NCBI GenBank assembly: GCA_003138795.1
Contig: PLHC01000041.1
Location: 1 to 34,322 of the forward strand
DNA: 34,322 nucleotides
Origin: Granulicella sp.
GTDB lineage: Bacteria > Acidobacteriota > Terriglobia > Terriglobales > Acidobacteriaceae
Reading direction: 5' to 3'
A model generated the notes under the pieces. That model had not been told where the DNA came from. It did not search any database and saw only the letters and a list, made by a program, of their open reading frames with translations. Shown here one piece after another: positions 9,993-18,188 of this stretch (positions are counted from its first letter, which is position 1; each line of letters begins with the position of its first letter). The translations under genes were made by a program, and so were the position numbers.

Positions 9993-10385
9993 TCAGGCGG
10001 CCATAGGAGGAGCGCGTGGACTGCTGTGGGTGATGTGCCAGGGCTGCGGTGCTCGAGGACTAAGCGACGTTCCGAGCAATTCCTCAGATCGATTCACGAC
10101 CTGAAGATGCGCATCGGCCGACCACGCCGTATGAGTGTCCGAGAGAGTCTTGTGAGGAACAACTGGTAAAGGCTGCCCCACCAGCAGGAGGCTCGCCATG
10201 GCCACGCTGGAGGCAGGCCGCTCCCTTTGCGAGAGAAGTTTGGCCGCCGGCACGGCCCCCTGTTCCGAGTGGTAGAGCGAAAGTTTGTACTGAAGACCCC
10301 AAAAGAACACGGCGATGCCCAGCATCGAAATGAGAATCAATGCCGACGATCTGCGGTGATTTCCAGTGCGGTCAGGTGGTTGCAA
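9993..10385 (-). CDS. Small single-pass membrane protein of unknown function, first in efflux operon
   Basis: The ORF has 130 residues with one clear transmembrane helix near the N-terminus (ALILISMLGIAVFFWGLQY). A soluble tail rich in Pro, Ser and Gln follows (KLLSQRERP...). No family is recognised, but the hydrophobic segment and codon use look genuine. The gene lies about 100 bp upstream of the adaptor gene on the same strand, so it is probably co-transcribed and may accompany the pump. The start is uncertain: the frame opens with a TTG at 10385 and no strong ribosome site is visible. Confidence 0.6.
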   Translation of the reverse strand: MQPPDRTGNHRRSSALILISMLGIAVFFWGLQYKLSLYHSEQGAVPAAKLLSQRERPASSVAMASLLLVGQPLPVVPHKTLSDTHTAWSADAHLQVVNRSEELLGTSLSPRAPQPWHITHSSPRAPPMAA

Positions 10386-10399
10386 TCTGCTGGACCTTA

Positions 10400-10445
10400 G
10401 TGCCTATATTACGTGACGAAGACACATGAAGATATGATTCGTTTT
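10400..10445 (-). promoter_or_regulatory. Possible promoter of the efflux operon
   Basis: On the minus strand TAATAT (10406-10411) resembles a -10 box, just upstream of the first ORF of the operon. No convincing -35 partner was found at the right spacing, so this is weak. Confidence 0.2.
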
Positions 10446-10488
10446 CCTCTCAGAAGTTTGCCCCCTAAGGTTTAGAGAAGGCTTCTGC

Positions 10489-10836
10489 ATGCGTATAACG
10501 GGGGAGCGTGGATTGGGTCGTGTGGGCCGAAGGCGAACGCGGAGCACGCAAAGCTGGGGGACGGCTACCAGTGTTGAATGGCAATGCTCGCGTTACACCT
10601 GACATTTGGTGCAGGTCTTGGAGAGTCTTCCCGACGATTCGCAGGTCCGATTCGATACGACCCGTCACGTTGGCACGGACTGGCTTCGCGCGAATCGGAC
10701 CGTCCTCCTGCGTATTCCGAGCGCCATCGTGCCGCACACCTCGAACTGTCTTTCCAATCCACTCCATCCCGATGCCAAGGCATTTCAAATCGTCGAGGCA
10801 ATGAACTATCCCTTCGATCCCCGCATCAAGCAGTGA
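10489..10836 (+). pseudogene. Decayed RES-domain toxin gene
   Basis: From 10606 the frame encodes a RES-domain C-terminal half: VGTDWLRANRTVLLRIPSAI, then VPHTSN, NPLHPDAKAF and FDPRIKQ before a TGA. This is the normal end of RES toxins, the NAD-degrading or ADP-ribosylating partners of Xre-type antitoxins. Upstream, in a different frame, GERGARKAGGR (about 10525-10560) matches the family's N-terminal G-E-G-A-R-x-x-G-G-R-W signature, and ATG CGT ATA ACG at 10489 could be the old start. Roughly 50-60 middle residues are missing and at least two frame changes are needed, so no active toxin can be made. No antitoxin gene was recognised next to it. Confidence 0.7.
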
Positions 10837-11246
10837 CCCTAACGATTTGGATCGAACCTCCCCTGCGCAGAATCCTCCGCAGTCGATTTCGTCAGCGCCT
10901 TCGCCTCACTAGGAGCCTTTTCAGGCATCGATAGCTTGGTGTCGGATCGCGGGGAATTCGGAAACAATCCGCGAAGTGCCTGCAATGTCGGCCTTTGGAG
11001 ATTGCTCATCACGTCCACACGACCCATCTCCGCACAATTGACATTGCTTCTCGACCCGGAGCAAACTATGCGTTGTCCTGGGAAGGTTTCATTCCGATGT
11101 GAGCGACATCTTGGAGGGCAAGTTGGACCGCCGCCCAAGAATCCAACGCAACAAGAACGATCCGCTTGCGAGGGAAGTCTCCGGATCTTCGGAATTGACG
11201 GAAACGGGCGAGCTGGGGATCCGAGTCAGTTGCACTGCCAAGGAAC
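10837..11246. other. Degenerate non-coding stretch
   Basis: Several short frames are open on both strands but none shows a recognisable family or a coherent start and ribosome site. It lies between two pseudogenes and is probably decayed mobile or accessory DNA. Confidence 0.5.
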
Positions 11247-11690
11247 CGATATCAGAGCGCCGGTCTAGGGCCGATGCATCTTCCTGGGAGCATTTCGTTG
11301 CATGGTGCGCGGAGAATCATCTGGCTCCGCTCCCGGGTGAGGCTAGGCACAATTGCTCGCTACATCTCACTTTTCGTGCGGCCACGACTGAGAGAGCCGT
11401 TGCCCCCGCAATCCATCGCCATCACGAATCTTCTGGACTCCATCAGGAGCGCCCGCCTGAAGGCGGGATTCGAGTCTCCATTCTCGATGCATCACCCGGC
11501 GCTCGAATAGGCTTGGAAGCACCTTCGGTGGATTCTCGGGCCAACTGAAATTCCGAAGAAACGGTTGACGCAGGACGATGTCGTTGCGATTGTGGCCGTG
11601 CTTGACGGCAGCATCGAATCGGCACGTGATAAGGCGCTGCTACTTGTGGGCGTTGCAGGCGCCCTATCAGCTCCCCGAAGATGCCGGTCG
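11247..11690 (+). pseudogene. Decayed tyrosine recombinase (phage-type integrase)
   Basis: Three pieces in family order are visible. SSWEHFVAWCAENHLAPLP (from about 11278) is the SAM-like core-binding start. TIARYISL with ITNLLDSIRSARLKAGFESP and MHHPALE follow in a second frame. After a TAG, the same frame continues with KKRLTQDDVVAIVAVLDGS and ARDKALLLVGVAGAL (to about 11680), the beginning of the catalytic domain. The sequence decays where the first catalytic Arg region (usually GALRRSEL) should be. No Arg-His-Tyr catalytic set remains. At least one frameshift (about 11330), one in-frame stop and a 3' truncation make it a dead gene. It supports a history of site-specific integration here. 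Confidence 0.75.
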
Positions 11691-11803
11691 ACGTAAACCA
11701 CCCCAGGCAGTTCGAACGCTGCGAGAGAAGGGAACTGCAACATGATAGGTTCGTGCCTCTTGGAATGAAGGTGTAAACGCGATCATGTCCAGAAAGCAGG
11801 CTC

Positions 11804-11929
11804 TTAGGCTGCGTCATCGGCCTGCATCACTGCCGGGCTTGGGGTCTGGTTGGAGTTCTGCGCCGAAAGCAGGACCGGCGCCGCCAGGACAAAACCGGTA
11901 AAGGCGAGTAGTTTGAATTGCCGCGTCAT
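11804..11929 (-). CDS. Short secreted peptide or N-terminal gene fragment
   Basis: A 41-codon frame begins MTRQFKLLAFTGFVLAAPV with a textbook signal peptide (LLSAQ cleavage region) and a polar tail ending QADDAA. It starts 10 bp after the stop of the upstream pseudogene on the same strand. The ribosome site is weak. It could be a genuine mini-protein or the surviving 5' end of a larger secreted-protein gene; nothing recognisable continues downstream. Confidence 0.4.
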   Translation of the reverse strand: MTRQFKLLAFTGFVLAAPVLLSAQNSNQTPSPAVMQADDAA

Positions 11930-11939
11930 TGCTGCCGAT

Positions 11940-12701
11940 TCATTCAACGGTGACGTAGATATGGGATTTTTCCGGTCCATCAACTGTCACCTTGATCTCG
12001 TCCTCTTGTTGCAGTTGAATGGTTCGCGTGAGCGTTTCCACTCCCTGGTTCACTTCGGTGGGCAATACGATGGTCACGCCATTGATCTCGACCTTCGCGC
12101 TCGTCACCCGATTGCTACCGTCGCGATCTCCGTTCACGATCTTGAGCTGATAGCTGGGAGCGGGAGTCTGGTGCATGTCGATATCGTGGATATTGGCGTA
12201 GGTCCAGGAACCATTCATGCTTTCGGACCAATTCGGCGGCTGCGGCTCGAATTTTGCAAGAAAGAGCAGAGTCTTGGGCTGCTGCGTAGGAACTGCCGTT
12301 ATAGCGGAAGAGGGTAAGAGTTCCGGATGATGAGATCCCATCATCCGGCGGAAATTTATCGTAGTCTCCATTGTTCCCGACGATCTGCATCGGGCCACGA
12401 TGATCGATGTCCACCGCGCTCGCGGAGTACATGTTCGAGTTCGGAACCTCTTTCCCCCGCCATTGATACATATCTGTCTGGAGCGTCGTGATGTTCTGGA
12501 GCTTTTTGCCGTCCCAGGTGAAGAACCAGTCCGGCCCATTATCAAAAAGTGCCGTTGTGTCTGATAACACATATTCTGTATAGTGCCAATTGCTCTTCGC
12601 AATTTGAGTTGAGAAGGTTCTAGCTTTAAATGAATCTTTTCCTGACAGTTTCTCCCGATGATAACCTTCCCTGAAGTGAGGGCTGAGCCTTGAAGATCGT
12701 T
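11940..12701 (-). pseudogene. 5'-truncated, frameshifted hypothetical gene
   Basis: Two adjoining frames make one protein of about 250 residues. The upstream part includes WFFTWDGKKLQ, VPNSNMYSASAVDIDHRGPM and IVGNNGDYDKFPPDDGI. At about 12273 an extra base shifts the frame, where ...AAAQ should continue TLLFLAKFEP. The downstream part includes WTYANIHDIDMHQTP, YQLKIVNGDRDG and a beta-rich end finishing SHIYVTVE. No start codon, ribosome site or signal peptide is present; the frame is closed by a TAA just past 12700, where the divergent glycosyltransferase starts. The family is not recognised. The mixture of beta segments resembles a secreted FG-GAP-like protein, but that is a guess. Confidence 0.6.
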
Positions 12702-13851
12702 ATTGCTACGGGTCGTCAGGCACACTATCGCTTGCCTGCCAACGCTTTCGTGCGGCGAGGCTGCGAGTTCTCCCTTTATACCGCGACGCTGCGTAGCCGG
12801 ATGCGCGGCTTCGATCCTGAGGTCAGGAACACGTGGGTTCCGGCACCGGTGGCGGTGTTCAATGCGCTTACCCATATTCCGACGCCGCTCGTCCTCGATG
12901 AGCTGGACTCGACGCTGTTTGACCGCTGGGCCGCGGTTGCGCTGCGAGACTGCGACCTGCTATTGGGGGCTTCAACTTCGAGTCTGGCGACTGGAAAGGC
13001 TGCGCAACGGATGGGTGCTACATTCGTCCTGGATCGCGCCTGCCCGGATATACGGGTTCAGCAGCAGATGGTGGTTGAGGAGGCACGCAAGGTCGGAGGC
13101 ACGTTCCGCACTAACTCGCCGTGGTTTATCGAGCGCCAGGTGGAGGAGTACGAGCAGGCCGACTTTATCCTCTCGCCATCGGACTATAGCCGGCGCAGCT
13201 ATCCCGAGCACCTGCGTAACAAAGATGGTGCTCGCACCACTCTATGGCCGCTCCAAGGTGTCACCTCGTGTGCCGAAGCCCGTTGGGTCAGCCTTCGTGC
13301 TAGGAGTCGTGGGTGGCGGACCACTGCGCAAAGGGTTTCTATACTTGCTCCAGGCGTGGAAGGAACTTGCGTTGCCCCATGCAGAGCTCAAGATTCGCAC
13401 CAGCACCGAGATCTACACGTACCCGGTGTTGATGCAACTGCTCGCCGATCAGCCCAATGTAAGCGTCGTAGGCTATGTACCTGATATCAGTACATTTTAT
13501 GGCGAATGTGACGCGTTCATCCTGCCCAGCGTGGATGATGGTTTTGGCCTGTCGCTGGTGGAGGCCATGGCCAACGGTGTGCCATCGATTGCTACACGCA
13601 ACCGCAGCGCCTCGGAACTCCTGGTTCCCGACCGCGATTGCCTGCTGATTGATCCATTCAGCGTGGAGCAGATCAAGGACGCTGTGCTGCGACTGTATGA
13701 GTCGCGGGAGTTGCGTGAACGGCTGGCGAAGAGCGGACCCGAGGCAGTTGCTGCGTTACAGGAAGGTGGAGTGGCGAGACCATACGAACACGGCGTGGAT
13801 CGACTCCTTGAGGCGATTTCGATCGCAAGGCTTGTGAAATCTGCGGCTTAG
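12690..13851 (+). pseudogene. Glycosyltransferase family 4-like gene with +1 frameshift
   Basis: Read through one frameshift, the product is about 386 residues. It starts at a TTG with GAGGG upstream (KIVIATGRQAHYRLPANAF). The N-terminal GT-B domain has LLLGASTSSLATGKAAQRMG and TFVLDRACPDIRVQQQMVVE, ending ADFILSPSDYSRRSYPEHL. The frame changes at AACAAAGATGG (13221-13224), consistent with one extra A. The C-terminal Rossmann domain follows: GGGPLRKGFLYLLQAW, SVVGYVPDISTFYGECDAFI and the donor-binding LPSVDDGFGLSLVEAMANG. It is a clear paralogue of the gene at 14207. The likely role was sugar transfer to a surface polysaccharide. Either the gene is broken or the base is a sequencing error. 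Confidence 0.8.
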
Positions 13852-13856
13852 CGGGA

Positions 13857-14090
13857 CTAGCCTAACGCCGTTCCACCACCCACGAAGTGCACAATCTCAA
13901 GCCGGTCACCATCAGCCACCTGGGTCTGTCCCCACGCCGTGCGGGAGACGATCTCGCCGTTGTGCTCCACCGCGATGCGATCAGACTTCAAGCCGAGGGT
14001 GGCGATCACGCTGGCCAGGTCCGCCGACGGGGTGAGTTCGGAGAAGGTGCGGTGCTGGCCATTGAGTTGAATCGTGAGGGCTGCGAGCAT
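13857..14090 (-). CDS. thiS: ThiS sulfur-carrier protein (thiazole biosynthesis)
   Basis: This 77-residue beta-grasp protein starts MLAALTIQLNGQHRTF and includes LGLKSDRIAVEHNGEIVSR and VADGDRLEIVHFVGGG. ThiS is activated by ThiF at its C-terminal Gly-Gly and carries sulfur as a thiocarboxylate to thiazole synthase. The ATG at 14090 was chosen because homology begins there; a longer frame upstream has no family similarity. Unusually, the protein does not end at GG but continues with TALG before the TAG. It converges with the preceding glycosyltransferase, with five bases between the stops. No TPP riboswitch signature was seen upstream. Confidence 0.85.
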   Translation of the reverse strand: MLAALTIQLNGQHRTFSELTPSADLASVIATLGLKSDRIAVEHNGEIVSRTAWGQTQVADGDRLEIVHFVGGGTALG

Positions 14091-14206
14091 ACGTTTCAAG
14101 GGTAGCAGGTAAAGCACTGGTGCCCCGTTGGTGCGATGGGCACTGGGGTTTGTTAGACTCGACGAACTCATATTCTGCCTGTTTCTTTCTGGAGCCAATT
14201 CCCTTC

Positions 14207-15391
14207 ATGCGCATTGTTTAGACGGTCTTCGGAGTCTTCCACCACTTCAACCTGGCGCGAGAGTTGGAGCGGCGCGGGCATCTGGAGCGGGTGTACTCGA
14301 CGTGGCCCTGGCGTCGGTTGCAACGTGAGGGGCTGCCAAAAAGTCTGGTTGAGACGTATCCGTGGCTGCACGTGGCGGAATACGCCGTAGGACGGAGTCC
14401 GATCGACCTGCGGTGGCTCAGCGATCAGTTGGGTTACGCCAATGCCCTGGCCTTCGACCGCTGGACTGAAAAACGGCTAAGGCGTTTGAAACAAAGGCCA
14501 GATGCGTTGATTGGAATCTCCGGATCGAGTTTGACTACGGGTGCATGGCTGCAGCGGGAGGGCGGCGTTTTTATCTGTGACCGGGGCTCGACCCATCAGC
14601 GTTATCAGCAGCAGATTGTGGAGGATGAGTATGCCCTGTGGGGTGTCACCAGACCCGTTTCCGATGAGCGAGACACTGTTCGGGAGGAGGCTATCTATAG
14701 GCAAGCAGACGCTATTACGGTTCCCTCCAGCGTTGTAGCGCGGACGTTTGTGCAGATGGGCGTGCCCGCTGAGAAGGTGCATACGATTCCGTATGGGGTG
14801 CGACTGGAGAATTTTAGACCAGTGACCGAGCCGGCGGTGGGCGAGTTTAATGTGCTCTTCGCGGGTCCTCCGGGGCTGCGCAAGGGAGTCCCATACTTAC
14901 TGCAAGCCTTTTCCTATCTAAAGCATACGCGCAAAACATTACGGATCGCAGGATATATACAAGAGGACCTTAAGCCGGTACTGGAGCGACTACCCAAGGA
15001 GAATGTTGAGTTTCTGGGGCCGTTGCCGCAGTCGGAACTGGTGGAACTGATGAGCCGCAGCCATGTGCTGGTTCTGCCGTCGATCGAGGAAGGACTGGCG
15101 CTGGTGCAGGCCGAGGCAATGGCGTGCGGATGTCCGGTGATTGGGTCAACCAACACTGGAGGGGCTGATCTTTATACTGATGGCGTAGAAGGATTTATTG
15201 TTCCGATACGCGATGCCAGAGCGATTACGGATCGGATGCAATTGCTGGCGGATGAGCCGGAGTTGCAGCGGACGATGCGGGCGGCGGCGCTGCGGCGGGT
15301 GCAATCGATGGGGGGATGGACGACGTATGGTGAACGGTGGGAAGAGCTTCTGTTGCAGCTGACGTCTAGGCGTGGATCTGGCGCCGGATAG
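14207..15391 (+). pseudogene. Glycosyltransferase family 4-like gene with amber codon 5
   Basis: The natural start is ATG at 14207 (MRIV), but codon 5 is TAG (14219-14221). The frame then continues TVFGVFHHFNLARELERRGH, the expected N-terminus of this family, so a CAG-to-TAG change is likely. From there 389 codons are open. GT-B features include IGISGSSLTTGAWLQREGG, FICDRGSTHQRYQQQ, FAGPPGLRKGVPYLLQAF and the donor-binding LPSIEEGLALVQAEAMACG. The product would add sugars to a surface glycan. A restart at TTG 14264 would delete the first beta strand and glycine-containing loop, so full activity is doubtful unless the TAG is read through. It is paralogous to the gene at 12690. Confidence 0.8.
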
Positions 15392-15396
15392 GCTCT

Positions 15397-15424
15397 TTTG
15401 ATGTGTATTTTTTGATGTGTATTT
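15397..15424. repeat. 14-bp perfect tandem duplication
   Basis: TTTGATGTGTATTT occurs twice head-to-tail (15397-15410, 15411-15424), between the glycosyltransferase stop and the thiD stop. It is probably replication slippage. Confidence 0.7.
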
Positions 15425-15483
15425 CAGGCATACTCAATCCTGTTTCGTGTTGCGCAGTTTCCTTACACTCGATTTTCCTGAGG

Positions 15484-16317
15484 TTAGGAGAGGTGCCAGA
15501 GGAGATTGAGTGGTCCCCTGCCGTGGCCAAGGTTGGGGGCGTGGCGGATGGCTTCGGCGACGAAGTGCTTTGCGCCGCGGACGGCTTCGATGGGCGGGTC
15601 GCGCAGGACAAGAAGGCAGAGCAGCGCGGAGGAGAAGGCGCAGCCGGTTCCGTGGGTCGAGGTGGTATCGAGGTGCTCGCCGGAGAAGCGGTGGATTTCG
15701 CCTGAGGGTAGACGAAGGATGTCGGTGGGTTGGGAGTGGTCGCCGGCGGTTGCGACGATGTGCAGGTGGGGATGGCGGTGAGCCAGGGCGTGGGTTGCGG
15801 CTTCGGCATGGGCGAGGTCCTGAATGGGCAACTCGGTGAGGGCGGAGAGCTCGGACCAGTTGGGTGTGATCCAGGAGACGGACGGGAGAAGCTGCTGGTG
15901 GAGTGTCGCGATGGCTTGGGGCGGGAGCAGGTCGGCGCCGGAGCTGGCGCGGAGGATGGGGTCGAGGACGACCGGCGCCTTTAGCTGGTTGGTCGATGCA
16001 AGAAAAGCCGCGACAGTCGCGGCGATTTCGGCGGAGCCGAGCATTCCGATCTTGATTCCCGCGGGCGGGAGGTCAGCGCAGAGATGCTCGAGGGTGCGCT
16101 GGAGAAAGGCTGGAGCGACGGTCTGGATCTCGGCGACACCCAGGGTGGATTGCACCGTGAGGGCAGTGATAGCCGAAGTACCGAAGAGTCGATGGGCGGC
16201 GAAGGTTTGGAGATCGGCGGTGACGCCGGCTCCGCTCGAGGGATCGTGGCCGGCGATGGTCAGGAGAGTGCGGGCGTGAGCGGCTGGACCTAAAGAAAAA
16301 GCTGGCAATGGAGGCAA
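15484..16317 (-). CDS. thiD: Hydroxymethylpyrimidine (phosphate) kinase ThiD
   Basis: This 277-residue ribokinase-fold enzyme has TIAGHDPSSGAGVTADLQTF near the N-terminus and GIKIGMLGSAEIAA in the middle. VVLDPILRASSGADLL follows, with the anion-hole/catalytic signature STHGTGCAFSSAL near the C-terminus. It phosphorylates HMP to HMP-P and HMP-PP for thiamine synthesis. The frame is closed by a TAG just upstream, so TTG at 16317 is the earliest start; no strong ribosome site is seen and a later TTG (16308) is possible. thiS lies 1.4 kb away on the same strand, separated by the opposing glycosyltransferase. Confidence 0.93.
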   Translation of the reverse strand: MPPLPAFSLGPAAHARTLLTIAGHDPSSGAGVTADLQTFAAHRLFGTSAITALTVQSTLGVAEIQTVAPAFLQRTLEHLCADLPPAGIKIGMLGSAEIAATVAAFLASTNQLKAPVVLDPILRASSGADLLPPQAIATLHQQLLPSVSWITPNWSELSALTELPIQDLAHAEAATHALAHRHPHLHIVATAGDHSQPTDILRLPSGEIHRFSGEHLDTTSTHGTGCAFSSALLCLLVLRDPPIEAVRGAKHFVAEAIRHAPNLGHGRGPLNLLWHLS

Positions 16318-16428
16318 CCACGAGACGTCAAAACCCTATCATAGTTGAGCGCAAATTACAACCCATATTACACAATAAGTACCTTTGATTTGTTTGACTT
16401 AGGCCATGCTGGAGGCGACAATATACCT

Positions 16429-17034
16429 ATGAGTGAACCTACGATGAATGGTGTGGAAGTGCTGAAGGGGAAGAAAGGCCGCAAGTGTACTCGCGCTGGC
16501 GTGCTGGCCGTAACCCTGGGATTGACGGCCTCCCTCGTCGCAAGTCCTCCGGTGAAACGAGAGAACGCCGTTGTCCCCAGCAAAACGCCGTCGGGCAAGA
16601 CAATAGCGAAACTTCACTGGTTTCAAATTGGTAAAGCATCCTGGTATGGAGGCAAATTTAACGGGCGAAAGACCGCAAACGGCGAGACGTTCGATATGTA
16701 CGCATTGACCTGCGCGCATCGCACGCTGCCCCTGGGAAGCTGGGTTCTGGTAACGAACCTGAAAAACAAGAGGTCGACATTCCTCCGCGTGAACGATCGC
16801 GGACCGGTGCCGATGAGCCGCATTATGGATATGTCGTACGCGGCGGCCCGACGGTTAGGCATGGAGGGAGTGGCCAAGGTACGGATCGAAGAGGTGAATC
16901 CGTCGGACCCGAAGCTGGCCGAGCAGATGGTGGCTCAGCTTCGTCTGCCGGATCCGGCGAGGGTACAACCGACCGATGAGCCGCTGGTTGCTGGAGTTCT
17001 GACCCCCACGATGCCGGGAATCGAAGACCGTTAG
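16429..17034 (+). CDS. RlpA-like secreted double-psi beta-barrel protein
   Basis: The 201-residue product has a basic N-terminus and a hydrophobic segment (AGVLAVTLGLTASLVAS), then the RlpA DPBB core. Core motifs are GKASWYGGKFNGRKTANGE, TCAHRTLPLGSWVLVTN, VNDRGP and IMDMSYAAARRLGM. RlpA proteins bind or cleave peptidoglycan lacking stem peptides and act at the division septum or cell pole. The ATG at 16429 has GGAGG 13 bases upstream; a TTG-started 28-residue extension is less likely. No SPOR domain is present, so it is a short form. Lytic activity is not proven. Confidence 0.88.
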   Translation: MSEPTMNGVEVLKGKKGRKCTRAGVLAVTLGLTASLVASPPVKRENAVVPSKTPSGKTIAKLHWFQIGKASWYGGKFNGRKTANGETFDMYALTCAHRTLPLGSWVLVTNLKNKRSTFLRVNDRGPVPMSRIMDMSYAAARRLGMEGVAKVRIEEVNPSDPKLAEQMVAQLRLPDPARVQPTDEPLVAGVLTPTMPGIEDR

Positions 17035-17094
17035 ACCACCGCACAGCGGCGGAACGGCTCGAACGGCTCCTACGAAAAGTGAAGTCTAAAACTG

Positions 17095-17143
17095 GAAGGG
17101 CCCTGCAACCTCTGGCGTATATGCCAGGAGTTGCAGGGCCTTC
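17095..17143. terminator. Long hairpin between convergent genes
   Basis: GAAGGGCCCTGCAAC pairs with GTTGCAGGGCCTTC, with one bulged G, and an inner CTCTGGC/GCCAGGAG arm closes the loop. It lies between convergent genes (stops at 17034 and 17162), fitting a bidirectional terminator, though no long T-run follows. Confidence 0.55.
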
Positions 17144-17161
17144 TGCTGTCTGCCGTATCGG

Positions 17162-18067
17162 CTATGCGAGGCCGATGCGGCGGTGGGTGATGGGGAGATC
17201 GCTCAGGCGGAGGGCAAGGGATTTCGCGCCGCCGCCGCCCTTGATAAACTCGCTGAGCTCGAGCTGGACGACGTCGAAGCCGGCGTCGAAGAGACGAGTG
17301 GCAAGTTCGCGGCTGATCTCACCGGTGAAGACGGTGCGGCCGAGGTTGAGGGCACAGCAGGCCATGCGGGTGGCGTCGAGTTCAGAGACGGCAATGCGCC
17401 TGGCGGCTGGGTAGACCCGCTCAATGGCTGCGAGCGAGGGGGCATCAAAGGCTGCGGGGTAGTAGAGCAGGTAGCCGCCGGCCAGCGGTGTGAAGCAGGT
17501 ATCGAGGTGGTAGAAGCGCGGATCGGAGAGGTGCAGCGAGGTGACCGGGACGTGCCATGCGTCGGCGATGTGGCGATGCGCGGCGCGGCAGGTGCGAACT
17601 CCGTGGGCGGCCCACAGCGTGGTGCCCTCGTCGTTGAAGACGATGTCGCCTTCGCCCTCGAAGGGAGTCTCGCGGGGTGTCTCCCAGATAAGGAAGCCCT
17701 GGCTGGTGAGCCAGCGGCGAAGGTAGGTGGTTTCGGCGCGGCGCTGGGGTGGTCCGAAGCTGGAGACGGCAGCGACGCCATGACTGATCAAGGCACCGTG
17801 GCCGAGGAAGACCATGTCCGGGCAGCCGGGTTCGGGATGGAGCAGACGCACATCGGCGACGCTGCGGAGGACGTTGTGCATGCCCTTCCACTGGGCGAAG
17901 GCGAGATCGCGGGAGGAGCGGTGGACGTTCCCTGCCATCCAGGGATTGAGGACATAGTCAACGCCGTACCACTCTGGCGGACACATGAGGAAGGTGGGAC
18001 GGGTGAACTGGGGCGTGGAGGCGAAGACGTTTGGAGCGGAGAGTGAAACAGCGGTGCTTGTAGCCAT
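17162..18067 (-). CDS. DDAH/amidinotransferase-fold protein with Ser at the Cys site
   Basis: This 301-residue protein belongs to the guanidino-group-modifying superfamily (dimethylargininase, arginine deiminase). Visible motifs are LMCPPEWYGVDYVLNPWM, PDMVF, FEGEGD (about 136-141), FYHLDTCFTPL with the expected catalytic His (H187), and ACCALNLG. In active relatives the C-terminal motif reads GGxxxC-L-T-L; here it reads GGGGAKSLALRL, with Ser283 at the nucleophile position. The enzyme may be inactive, altered in chemistry or a binding protein. The ATG at 18067 fits the start of homology after a 14-codon leader. The gene converges on the RlpA gene. Confidence 0.82.
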   Translation of the reverse strand: MATSTAVSLSAPNVFASTPQFTRPTFLMCPPEWYGVDYVLNPWMAGNVHRSSRDLAFAQWKGMHNVLRSVADVRLLHPEPGCPDMVFLGHGALISHGVAAVSSFGPPQRRAETTYLRRWLTSQGFLIWETPRETPFEGEGDIVFNDEGTTLWAAHGVRTCRAAHRHIADAWHVPVTSLHLSDPRFYHLDTCFTPLAGGYLLYYPAAFDAPSLAAIERVYPAARRIAVSELDATRMACCALNLGRTVFTGEISRELATRLFDAGFDVVQLELSEFIKGGGGAKSLALRLSDLPITHRRIGLA

Positions 18068-18188
18068 GATGATTTGTTTCCCTAGTACCGTTGTGGAGTG
18101 TCCTCCCACGAGATGACATTCGTCAAGTGGGAAAGGTTACTCTCTGGAATCATTATTCCCATAACGGAACCCTGGGATAAGACGCTTG

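Noticed and set aside
10839-11138. Minus-strand 99-codon frame in the degenerate stretch
   Set aside because: No start signal, no family and odd composition beside pseudogenes.
14091-14206. Possible TPP riboswitch upstream of thiS
   Set aside because: No CUGAGA-type conserved element is visible on the minus strand; only a short GTGCCC/GGGCAC arm.
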